Source of the DNA: CAYFFZ01 sp049976505
GTDB taxonomy: Archaea > Thermoproteota > Nitrososphaeria > Conexivisphaerales > UBA164
Reading direction: 5' to 3'
DNA: 18,568 bases
NCBI GenBank assembly: GCA_049976505.1
Contig: JBMFIC010000018.1
Location: 1 to 18,568 of the forward strand
The translations under genes and the position numbers were made by a program. Every line of letters begins with the position of its first letter. Position 1 is the first letter of the stretch. The notes beneath the pieces were generated by a model that was not told the DNA's origin, searched no databases, and saw only the letters and a program-made list of their open reading frames with translations. Shown here piece by piece: positions 7,756 through 16,300 of the stretch.

Positions 7756-9201
7756 GTGCAGGACAGGTGCTACCTGGGGATTGACTTTGGGACCTCCAAG
7801 ATAACATCAAGGGTTTATGCTGAGGATGGAGGACTCATTTACTCCTCCGTGTCCAGGTCTCCTGGAATAAGATCTCCCAGGCCGGGATGGACCGAGGTGG
7901 ATCCTTTTGATTATCTCTTCGTGCTGAAGAGGCTCCTGAGGAAGATCCTGAACAGGACCGACTGCAGAATATACTACACGGCTATTTCGTCTGTGGCTCC
8001 CATCTTCATACCAGTGGACAGGGACTGCTATCCGCTCATAAACGGAATACTTTACAACGACACGAGGTCCGAGGCCGAGATCAGGGAGCTCGAGAGGGAT
8101 CTTGGCGATCTCGTGTTCGAGGTGAACGGAAACCCTGTGAACAACCAGCAGTGGCTCCCCAAGATCCTCTGGCTGAAGAGGAAAATGCCCGAGGTCTATT
8201 CAAGGACCTGGAAGATGCTCGAGCTCACTGGGTTCATTACCTGCAAGCTCACTGGCAGCATGAGGCTCGAGAGGTGCATGGCCCAGGAGGAGGGCATCCT
8301 GGACTACAGAAAAAGAAGGGTTTCGAGCAGGATCCTGAGCGAAATAGGAGCGGATGAATCCCTTCTCCCGGAGATTTCTGATGTATGGGAGCAGGTTGGC
8401 GAGCTCAGGCTTGATGGCAGGACATTTGTGCTGAACCCCGGAACCGTGGACTTCACGGCCAGCTCCATCTCGCTTGGAATGCTCTCGCAGAACCTCAGCT
8501 ACGTGGTCCTTGGACAGACCGGCGTTGTGTCGTTTTCCTCCAGCGATCCAAAGCCTGACAGGAGGCTCTTCCTGGACATAGCGCCATTCAGCAACCTGTT
8601 CTACGTAAACGGGGCCACAGCGGCAGCCGGGCTCTTCGTCGAGCAAGTACTCGATTACTTCAAGATGAGGAAGATGTTGAAGAAGGTCAACAGGCTCCTG
8701 AACAGCGAGCAGGCCGATACGGAGGGCCTGGTCATGCTTCCTTACATATACGGCGAAAGGACCCCGATCCTTGATCCGAAGGCGAAGGGTGTGGTCTTTG
8801 GAATGACCAACTACACGAAAAAGGCTAGCCTGATAAAGGCCGCTGTCGAGGCGGTCGCCTTCTCCATAAGGCACATATTCGACGTTCTCAGCGAGCTAGG
8901 GTACTACTCAGACAGAACGTACCTGACGGGCTACCTTACCGAGCTTGATTACATGAACGGCATAGTGGCAGCACTTCTCGGCCACAGGACGATAAAGGTG
9001 GATGACGTGTCCGCTGCCGACGGCGATGCCCTGATATCCCTAGTTGTGGAGAGCAGAAACAACATGAGCCAGCTTGCGGAAAAGGCCAGAAGCCGGCTTT
9101 CTGGGGCTGAAGTAAGACCGATCAACGTGTGGTATCTCGAAAAAAACTACAGGATATACAGGGAGCTCTACAGCAGGCTAAGGGACCTTTTCAGCATATA
9201 G
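7756..9201 (+). CDS. FGGY-family carbohydrate kinase paralogue (kinase 2), altered ATP motifs
   Basis: The 481-residue protein has the full length and order of an FGGY kinase. Phosphate-1 is IDFGTSKITS (about 9-18), the catalytic base is Asp232 in NPGTVDF, and GERTPILDPKAK lies near 333-344. Two ATP-site motifs differ from kinase 1. LGTTG has become LGQTG (252-256), and the adenosine motif LTGG has become LTGY (390-393) with QILAD lost. It may bind nucleotide differently, have another donor, or be inactive. Residues 93-155 are encoded by DNA identical to kinase 1. The start is GTG; no ATG, GTG or TTG lies in frame upstream nearby. It is divergent from the permease operon, sharing its 240-base control region, so it probably belongs to the same pathway. 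Regulatory or sensor function is speculation. Confidence 0.9.
   Translation: MQDRCYLGIDFGTSKITSRVYAEDGGLIYSSVSRSPGIRSPRPGWTEVDPFDYLFVLKRLLRKILNRTDCRIYYTAISSVAPIFIPVDRDCYPLINGILYNDTRSEAEIRELERDLGDLVFEVNGNPVNNQQWLPKILWLKRKMPEVYSRTWKMLELTGFITCKLTGSMRLERCMAQEEGILDYRKRRVSSRILSEIGADESLLPEISDVWEQVGELRLDGRTFVLNPGTVDFTASSISLGMLSQNLSYVVLGQTGVVSFSSSDPKPDRRLFLDIAPFSNLFYVNGATAAAGLFVEQVLDYFKMRKMLKKVNRLLNSEQADTEGLVMLPYIYGERTPILDPKAKGVVFGMTNYTKKASLIKAAVEAVAFSIRHIFDVLSELGYYSDRTYLTGYLTELDYMNGIVAALLGHRTIKVDDVSAADGDALISLVVESRNNMSQLAEKARSRLSGAEVRPINVWYLEKNYRIYRELYSRLRDLFSI
8032..8222 (+). repeat. 191-bp perfect inverted repeat, copy in kinase 2
   Basis: This block matches the reverse complement of 3749-3939 at every base, including all third codon positions. 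It encodes residues 93-155 of kinase 2 plus two bases, in the same reading frame as in kinase 1. The two copies are 4092 bases apart and face each other. Confidence 0.97.
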
Positions 9202-9224
9202 CCAAAGGCTGCGATCGGTCAGCA

Positions 9225-9249
9225 TTTTTAAACGAAAAAATAAGAATGA
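9225..9249. terminator. Shared convergent terminator region
   Basis: The 58 bases between kinase 2 (+) and the beta-helix gene (-) hold T runs on both strands. Plus strand: CATTTTTAAA at about 9223-9232. Minus strand: ATTCTTATTTTTTCG over 9233-9247. Archaeal transcription ends at such T-rich tracts without needing a hairpin. Confidence 0.55.
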
Positions 9250-9259
9250 AAGGCTCGTG

Positions 9260-12200
9260 TTACTTCCTTCTTCTTATCAGAAGAGCCGCAGCAACCGCCG
9301 CAACGAGCACAGCCGCGCCAGCTGCCAGGTAAAGCTGGGTCTGCTGGTACGAACTTGTTGCGGTAGTGCTGATGTAGCTGACCGAAACAGGAGCGGGCGG
9401 GCTCGTGGAGGACACAGCCAGCGTTCCCGAGCTCTGGGTTACTTTGTATCCGCTTACCGTGCTTATCGTGTAGGTGTAGCTTCCAGGAGGCACCAGGAAA
9501 GTTATTGTGCTGTTAGTTGTGCTCTTAGTAACTCCATCCAGCGTCACTGACCACTGGGTTCCCGGAGGAAGACCGCTCTCCGTGAAGGTAACCTGCACAA
9601 GCCTCACGAAGGTGGCGTTCTCTGTTATTGGGGAGTAGAGGGTCAGGACTGCGGAGGCGTTCCTGCCTGAGTAGCTTCCGTTTCCGGCTCCGCTCCAGTA
9701 GAGGAACTCGTATCCAGAGGCTGGAGTGGCACTTATTGTCACCTCCGTTCCTGCGTTGTACCAGCCGGATGATGGTGAAACGTTTCCAGCGCCGCTGGGC
9801 GTTACGATCATGGTCAGGTAGTACTGAGCCTGATAGACGCCCCTGAGCTCAGAGGGCTCGGAGGCCATTACAAACGAGCCGGATATTGCAGCGGATGGGC
9901 CAGAGCTCCTTACCCATACGAACCTAACGCCTGATCCTCCATAGACCTGCTGGGCAAAGGAGTAAGTCACGTTGGATCCCGGAAGCACGTAGACAGTTAC
10001 AGGCAGCTGGCTGTACGTGTACGGGACCCCGTTTATCGTGACCACCGTGCCCTGCGCGCCTGATGTTATGCCGCTGACGGACACGTTAAGCCCCACGAGG
10101 AAGGTTGCGTTCTCAGTTATGGGAGAGTTCATTACAACCGTGGCAGGATTTCCGCTCCCAGTGTACGAGCCGCTTCCGGTTCCAGCCCATCTGTAGAACT
10201 CGTATCCGCTTTTAGCCGTGGCCGATATGTTTACGCTGGAGCCCGCATAGTACCATCCGGATGCAGGGGACACGTTTCCGGCGTCCTCAGGGGTTACTAT
10301 AAGCGTCAGGTAGTACTGGGTCTCGTACACGACGCTCACGTTAACCCCTGCACCGTTTACAGTTATGGTTCCCGTTGCGCTGACCGCCACGTATCTTGTT
10401 CCCTCTCCGCCTGAAACCGGCGATTCAACTGTATAAACGTAGTTTCCGTTTGGCTCGCTGAAGGCTATAGTCGAGTTGCTTGAGGTCTGGGTTGTTCCGT
10501 TAAGGGTCACCGACCACTCGGTTCCGGCAGGAAGCCCAGACTCAACGAAAGTTATCGTGTAGGTGGTGTACTTGAGCGGCAGGTAGTCCACGTTGTTCCC
10601 GCTGATGACATATGGCTGATCGCATATGTAGGGATCGCTGGGGAGCGGTGGGGTTACCTGAGAGAAGCCGTTTCCGTAAGGTGAAAGCCAGGCGTTGCCC
10701 CCTATCATGTACCCTCCGACTATGTTCCTCCCGGCCCTGAGCGTTGTGTTCCAGTAGGCAAAGCTGTCTATCAGGCCAACGTTGTTGACGTTGTCAAACA
10801 GGTTGTTGTATATCATGTCATCGTATGAGTAGGCCAGGAATATCCCGTAGTTGCCGTTGTAGCTTATTGTCGAGTTAGCGACGAGGTCGTAGGAGCCGCC
10901 AAGGAAGATCCCGTTTCCCGCGTTGCCAGCTATGTAGGAGCTGACGATCGTGGTGTTTGAGCCATATGCATCTATTCCATCTCCGTTGTTGTTGACGACG
11001 GCGGTTCCGCTAACGGTGTTGTAGCTTCCTGAAATGTACACGGCGCCGAAGTACGGCGCGTTGAGCGGGCTTATGCTGTTGGTTACTGTAGAGTTGATCA
11101 GCCTGTTGTACGAGCCATCGATGACTATGCCGCCGTTTGCAAAAAGGCCCCCATAGGTGACGGTCGTCCCGACTATGGTGTTGTAGCTGCCCTCGATGTC
11201 TATCCCCTCCCACCGAGTGTGAGATATGTAGGAGCCAGAAACAGTGTTATAGCTGCCGTTTATGTATATTCCGAAGTCGCTGTCGGTCACGTTAACAGCG
11301 CTCAGATAATCCCCGGTGCCGTTTATGTATATTCCGTAGTAGTTCTCGTCCGAGATGATCGTGTTCTCTATGGTTGAGGAGTTCGTGTTGAGCAGCTCGA
11401 TTCCAATAGATGAGTTGTAGACGTTAAGGCCGCTGATCCTAACGTTGCTGGAGTCTATTACGATGACCTGCCCCGCGTTGCTGATCGTTTCGCCCGAAAC
11501 CCCGTAGAGATAGACCAGAGGCTTCCCGTTTACCGTGTTGTTCTCAACCGTGTTCAGGTAGAAGGTGAAGAGGCCGTCGTTAACGAAGGTGTTGCCCTTC
11601 AGTACGTTTCCATTGCTGAGGACGTATGCCCCTATCTGATTGTTATATATGTGAGAGCCCTCCACGGTGTTGTAGTAGCTGTAGTAGTTTATGTAGACGC
11701 CGGCGTACCTGCTTCCGCTTATCGTCAGGTTTGCTGCTGTGTTGTAGGTTCCGTCCAGCGATATCCCAGCAAAGTTATTTATCATATATGAGCCATTCAC
11801 AGTGTTGCCCGAGCCATACACCTCAACGCCAAAGTAGCCGTTCCCAGTCAGCGTTGAGCCGGCCACCAGGTTGTCGGTGCCGTTCACGAGCACGCCGTCG
11901 TAGACTCTGGTTGATGCAACGTATGAATCATCAACCTCGTTGTTTCTCCCGAGCACCACTATCCCGTAGTTAGTGCTGTTAACTACGCGTGACCCCTTCA
12001 GGACGTTGTGACTGCTCTGCTCCGTAAAGTAAACGCCGACGCTGTTGTTTACAAAGGTATCGTTGTACGCCGTGTTGCCCGAGCCGTTTATGTATATTCC
12101 GTAGTAGTTCTCGTCCGAGATGATCGTGTTCTCTATGGTTGAGGAGTTCGTGTTGAGCAGCTCGATTCCAATAGATGAGTTGTAGACGTTAAGGCCGCTG

Positions 12201-13231
12201 ATCCTAACGTTGCTGGAGTCTATTACGATGACCTGCCCCGCGTTGCTGATCGTTTCGCCCGAAACCCCGTAGAGATAGACCAGAGGCTTCCCGTTTACCG
12301 TGTTGTTCTCAACCGTGTTCAGGTAGAAGGTGAAGAGGCCGTCGTTAACGAAGGTGTTGCCCTGTAACGTGTTGTCGGGGCCGTAGATCTCAGCTCCAAA
12401 CCCCCCGTTATCCGCTATTGTGTTGTAGCTGACCGTGTTATGCGAGCCGTTAATGTACAAGCCATAGAACGTGCTATTCTCAAACTCAGAGCCCTCCAGC
12501 GTGTTGTACGATCCATCAACGTAGGCCCCATAGAGGTTGCCGGAGAGCACGGATCCAGTGATCCTGTTATCGGATCCGTAGACCTGGAGACCGTATTCGA
12601 CGTTGTTGAGCAGGAGCGACCCCTTCACCGTGTTGCCTGAGCCCGCTATGTACACCCCAACTCCGCTGCCGACGACCTTTACGTGCGAGATGACGTCTCC
12701 CGATCCGTTCACGTATATTCCGGTGCTGCCATAGTACGACGATGAATAGGCAACAGAATCGTTGTACCCTGAGAGGGTTATGCCGCTAACGAAGTTGTAC
12801 AGGGTGGAAACGTTGACCAGCCTGTCGCTGGAGCCCCCTATGAATATGTCCGTTGAGTATCCCATGACCGTCACGTTCTCTATCAGCACGTTGCTTGCCC
12901 CAGGCGCCACGTATATCCCATAGCCAGTGTATCCGTAGCTGATTGAGTGCCCCTCGCCGTTCAGGACCACGTTGCTGGCAAATATGCCGAGAAGATAGCC
13001 GGAGCTCTGAACGCCTGTTAGGTTGGCCGCGAGAACGTACTCGCCTGGCTGAGTTATGTTGTACGGGGAGGCTATGGGAACAGGCGTCTGATTGTACGTC
13101 TGAGCGTGAGCTCCTCGTAAGCCATAGATAAAAGGCGCTGCATGCCCATAGAGGAGACCCGTCGATATTAAAGCTGCCAGCACGATCAGGAGCGCTGCCA
13201 TCGCTTTATCAATCTGGCTTGCTCCTCTCAA
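9260..13231 (-). CDS. Secreted, membrane-anchored beta-helix surface protein
   Basis: The 1323-residue protein starts with a hydrophobic export segment (about residues 11-30). Residues about 50-870 then form a right-handed parallel beta-helix of NosD type, with dozens of turns built on patterns like YGIYINGSGNTV. From about 887 come two ESGLP-GT-WSV domains (about 889 and 1215) and two InlB-like repeats (each starting QYYLT and containing SGYEF). The C-terminus is one membrane helix (about 1301-1319) ending RRRK. It is very rich in N-glycosylation sequons. It likely stands on the outer cell face; carbohydrate binding, adhesion or S-layer function are all possible. The start is uncertain: TTG 13231 gives a charged N-terminus, but ATG 13201 is also plausible. 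Residues about 290-383 and 545-638 are an exact duplication. Confidence 0.85.
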   Translation of the reverse strand: MRGASQIDKAMAALLIVLAALISTGLLYGHAAPFIYGLRGAHAQTYNQTPVPIASPYNITQPGEYVLAANLTGVQSSGYLLGIFASNVVLNGEGHSISYGYTGYGIYVAPGASNVLIENVTVMGYSTDIFIGGSSDRLVNVSTLYNFVSGITLSGYNDSVAYSSSYYGSTGIYVNGSGDVISHVKVVGSGVGVYIAGSGNTVKGSLLLNNVEYGLQVYGSDNRITGSVLSGNLYGAYVDGSYNTLEGSEFENSTFYGLYINGSHNTVSYNTIADNGGFGAEIYGPDNTLQGNTFVNDGLFTFYLNTVENNTVNGKPLVYLYGVSGETISNAGQVIVIDSSNVRISGLNVYNSSIGIELLNTNSSTIENTIISDENYYGIYINGSGNTAYNDTFVNNSVGVYFTEQSSHNVLKGSRVVNSTNYGIVVLGRNNEVDDSYVASTRVYDGVLVNGTDNLVAGSTLTGNGYFGVEVYGSGNTVNGSYMINNFAGISLDGTYNTAANLTISGSRYAGVYINYYSYYNTVEGSHIYNNQIGAYVLSNGNVLKGNTFVNDGLFTFYLNTVENNTVNGKPLVYLYGVSGETISNAGQVIVIDSSNVRISGLNVYNSSIGIELLNTNSSTIENTIISDENYYGIYINGTGDYLSAVNVTDSDFGIYINGSYNTVSGSYISHTRWEGIDIEGSYNTIVGTTVTYGGLFANGGIVIDGSYNRLINSTVTNSISPLNAPYFGAVYISGSYNTVSGTAVVNNNGDGIDAYGSNTTIVSSYIAGNAGNGIFLGGSYDLVANSTISYNGNYGIFLAYSYDDMIYNNLFDNVNNVGLIDSFAYWNTTLRAGRNIVGGYMIGGNAWLSPYGNGFSQVTPPLPSDPYICDQPYVISGNNVDYLPLKYTTYTITFVESGLPAGTEWSVTLNGTTQTSSNSTIAFSEPNGNYVYTVESPVSGGEGTRYVAVSATGTITVNGAGVNVSVVYETQYYLTLIVTPEDAGNVSPASGWYYAGSSVNISATAKSGYEFYRWAGTGSGSYTGSGNPATVVMNSPITENATFLVGLNVSVSGITSGAQGTVVTINGVPYTYSQLPVTVYVLPGSNVTYSFAQQVYGGSGVRFVWVRSSGPSAAISGSFVMASEPSELRGVYQAQYYLTMIVTPSGAGNVSPSSGWYNAGTEVTISATPASGYEFLYWSGAGNGSYSGRNASAVLTLYSPITENATFVRLVQVTFTESGLPPGTQWSVTLDGVTKSTTNSTITFLVPPGSYTYTISTVSGYKVTQSSGTLAVSSTSPPAPVSVSYISTTATSSYQQTQLYLAAGAAVLVAAVAAALLIRRRK
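11318..11598 (-). repeat. 281-bp perfect direct repeat, copy nearer the C-terminus
   Basis: This stretch is identical at every base to 12083-12363 and encodes about residues 545-638 of the beta-helix protein, including TFVNDGLFTFYLNTVENN and SGLNVYNSSIGIELLN. The offset is 765 bases (255 codons), so both copies are read in the same frame. Identity ends abruptly at both sides (T against A at 11317/12082, T against G at 11599/12364). Confidence 0.97.
12083..12363 (-). repeat. 281-bp perfect direct repeat, copy nearer the N-terminus
   Basis: Partner of 11318-11598, encoding about residues 290-383 of the beta-helix protein. Neighbouring coils of the helix are similar only at the level of short motifs. 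The exact match therefore points to recent conversion or segmental duplication, not to the ordinary repeat pattern of the fold. Confidence 0.97.
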
Positions 13232-13260
13232 AGCCTTTCGAAATGATAGACGCGAATCCG

Positions 13261-13273
13261 ATTATATAAATTT
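13261..13273 (-). promoter_or_regulatory. TATA box of the beta-helix protein gene
   Basis: On the minus strand AAATTTATATAAT is centred about 36 bases before the TTG at 13231, placing transcription start near 13241. This leaves a leader of about 10 bases to the TTG or about 40 bases to the ATG at 13201, so the start codon is not settled by promoter spacing. The rest of the gap 13232-13363 holds only the terminator of the upstream gene. Confidence 0.45.
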
Positions 13274-13332
13274 TGACAAACAGTTTTTAAAAACTCGCAT
13301 GCCATCCGATTCAGTTCGTGACAGAAACTATA

Positions 13333-13354
13333 ACCAAATAAATAAAGAATAAAA
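13333..13354 (-). terminator. T-rich terminator after the S53 protease gene
   Basis: Read on the minus strand, the sequence just after the TAG at 13364-13366 is CCTTTTATTCTTTATTTATT, a typical archaeal T-rich termination tract without a hairpin. Confidence 0.5.
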
Positions 13355-13363
13355 GGTTGAAGC

Positions 13364-16300
13364 CTACTGCTTTCTCTTCATGAATATCGCGTACAGCGCG
13401 AGGATCAGGGCAATTATTCCTGTTATCAGGGCTGCGGCAAAGTAGTCCGTTGCTGTTGAGGTGAGCGACCTGACGTCCGCGGTTATCGTCTGGTTGAGAG
13501 AGGAGATCTGGCTTGAGGTAGCCTGGGACAGAGCATATAGCTGATAGGAGGTCTCGAACTGTACGCTCGAGCTGCTGCTGAGCCCATCGGTCTGATATGC
13601 AACCACCTGCAGCGCGTGTGTGCCGTCAGGATAGGCCGAGGCGCTTAAGTTGAACGAGTAAGCTCCTGGACCGCTGAAGCTCTTCACTAGGGACCCATCA
13701 ACGTACACGCTAACTGAGCTTATGTCCTGTCCTGAGACGTTTATCTGAACTGGAATCTGGCTGTAGTACGTTGTATCCGGTGCGGGCGAGACTATCTGTA
13801 TCGATGGCAGGGCAGGTGAGACGCTGGAGACCGTGTAGGACGTTCCTGAGACGGTCGAGGAGCTAAGGCTCAGGTATCCAACGCTCGAATCAACAAGCCT
13901 TATGCTGCTGTTAACCGCGTATATGCTCTGGGCATTGACGTCCTCCAGGAGCGCGTTCGTGTTCACGAGGTACAGCGTTCCATTTATGGTAGACCTCTCA
14001 ATGGTCACCGATCCTCCGCTTATGGTGTTCGTTCCATCGAAAACGTCGCTGGCGAACGTGGCGCCACCCGACAGATAGATGGTGTTGCCGCCAAGGAAAT
14101 GGTCCCCGTAGAACTGCGAGCCAGCAGCCTTAATCACGTCGTCCCTTAGGGCAAGGTAGCTGGTCTGGTTTGGATATGTCAGCGTTCTTCCCGACATGTA
14201 GTACAGAGGCGTTATGAAGAACTGTCTCTGGGCGCTCAGCGCTGAGGTCGTCGGGATGCCGTCCCACGATATTCCGCTCACGAAGACCTCAAACGGGCCC
14301 GAGTATCCCTGAGGCCCAACATAAACCGTGCCAGTGGTTGCGTTGTACTGGAACGGGCTGTATGGGCTGGGAAGCTTCACCGAGCCTACCCAGAGCCCGA
14401 GCTGCGGCGAGTACTGAAGCGGAACGCCGTAAAAGAGGTATGAGCCGTAGCCTGACTGCAGGTCGCTTGAGTAGACGGCAGCCACGTACATTCCGTACTT
14501 CACCTCACTGCCGTTAGGATAAGTTATGCTGGCATAGACGTTCAGGTTCCCTCCAACGTACTTGATGCCAGTGAGCGAGATACTCGGCACCGAAGCGGCT
14601 GGAGCTACCAGTATCTGTCCGTAATAAGCTCCAGTTATGTTCATCCCGAGGGTGAAGGACTCGTAGGTTGAGTTCAGGACCACTGTGTAGAGGCCTGGCG
14701 TGGCGTTCTTCGGGACGCTCAGGAACCCATCGTAGAACATGCCGTTGAAAGGTATGTCTGCCCTCGAGACTACTGCTCCGCTCGGGGCTATCAGCTCAGC
14801 CGTTATGTTGGACCCGGTCATGACGTTCAGGTACAGAGGATAACCGGTTGCGTAGCTCGTGACGCTGTTGAGAGAGCTCGGTGGCAGAGGAAGCCCCTGT
14901 ATGATTATGTAGCTGCCCGGCGCAACCGCTCCGGGCTCGACAACGGTCTCCGGCAGGATGAACATTGTCTGAAGGTCAACGCCGTTCATGAACGGGAGAT
15001 ATCCAAAGGTTCCAAGGCCCTCCAGAAGCACAGGGCCGTCCTGGTAGGTGGCGTTCGTGAATCCAACCCACAGGTTGTACTGCGGAAGATACGTGAGCGG
15101 AATCTCCTCAACCGGAAGGTAGGTGTTGTTCATGAAGTCATAGTAGTAGCTCTGCACCATGTAGGTGCCAGAGGTCTGGGCCAGCTGTCCCGTGAGCGTC
15201 GTTATGTTAACCGCTATCAGGCTTCCAGGGGCAAGGAGCTCAGGCACGACAGGTGGCGGCAGGAGGTATGTAGTGAAGTATCCCAGATACACTTCCGTGA
15301 AGCCAGAGCCGAACGTGCCAGAGGAGGAGGTTCCCTCGACGTTTACGTAAGCCGGCCCGCTGGCGGTCGAAGGCACAGTGATGGTGCCCATCCACAGGCC
15401 CGCGCTTGGGCTGTACGTCAGTGAGGTCGCTGCCACTGTTCCCTGGAAGGAGCTAAGCGTCGCCGTAAAGCTCCCGTTGGTTATCTCCCTGCCCATTGAC
15501 GTTATGTTCGCAAGCACAACCATCGTCGAGCCAGGAAGGAACTCGTTGTCAGGCTGGGACATGTATGATGAGTTGAGAACCGTAACCGTAACATTGATCT
15601 GGCTGGTCGGCTGAACTGAGGCTATCGCCTGAGCCAGCATCCCTATGTTGGGATATCCTAAGCCGGTTACGAGGTTGTATCCCGAGTGGGCTGTCCAGGG
15701 TATGGAGTACCCGAAGCTGACCTGCTCTATTGACCCTGTAATGTAGCCCTTAGAGTAGAGGAACGGGTTGATAAGCCCGAGAGGATGATGGACCTTCTGC
15801 ATCACGAGCGTCAGAAGGCCGGCCAGCAGCGGCGATGCTTCGCTCGTTCCTCCAAATATACCAGTCACGTTGCCCGAGTAGACGACCCAGGTTCCTGGGA
15901 AGGGGGACGCGCTCAGCGCAACGTCCGGGACCATCCTGCCCATTGGATAGCTGTAGGGAACGCTGAGCGTCTGCTGGTACCATGGCCGTGGCTCCCACAT
16001 GCTCACGCCTCCGGTTGAGCCACCGTAGTTGACAAGGAACGGTATGAAACCGTAGTTGGACCACGCGGTCTGGAGAGTTGAGTTGCCGGAGACGTATACA
16101 GTTGTACCTCCTGCAGCAGTCACAAATGGGGATGTCGATGGATATCCCGGAGTTCCGAGCGGGCCCGAGCTGTATCCGCTTCCTCCAGCGTCGCCAGATG
16201 ACGCGATGAACGTTATTCCCTCAAGCGTTCCAAGCGCGTAGTACTGGTCGGCAAGCTGGAGGTTAGCGACGTAGAACGCTGGGCCTAGGACCGAGTAGTA

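Noticed and set aside
3749..8222. The 191-bp inverted blocks as ends of a transposon or integron
   Set aside because: They are coding parts of kinases in matching frame; no transposase, terminal motif or target-site duplication is visible.
8200..8874. A 224-codon open frame on the minus strand opposite kinase 2
   Set aside because: It is antisense to a clear FGGY kinase, has no recognisable motif, and its length reflects the codon bias of the real gene.
10800..12900. Regularly repeated short motifs that could suggest a CRISPR-like array
   Set aside because: The repeats are in-frame coils of a beta-helix protein (YINGSGNTV type), vary in sequence, and have no spacer-repeat regularity.
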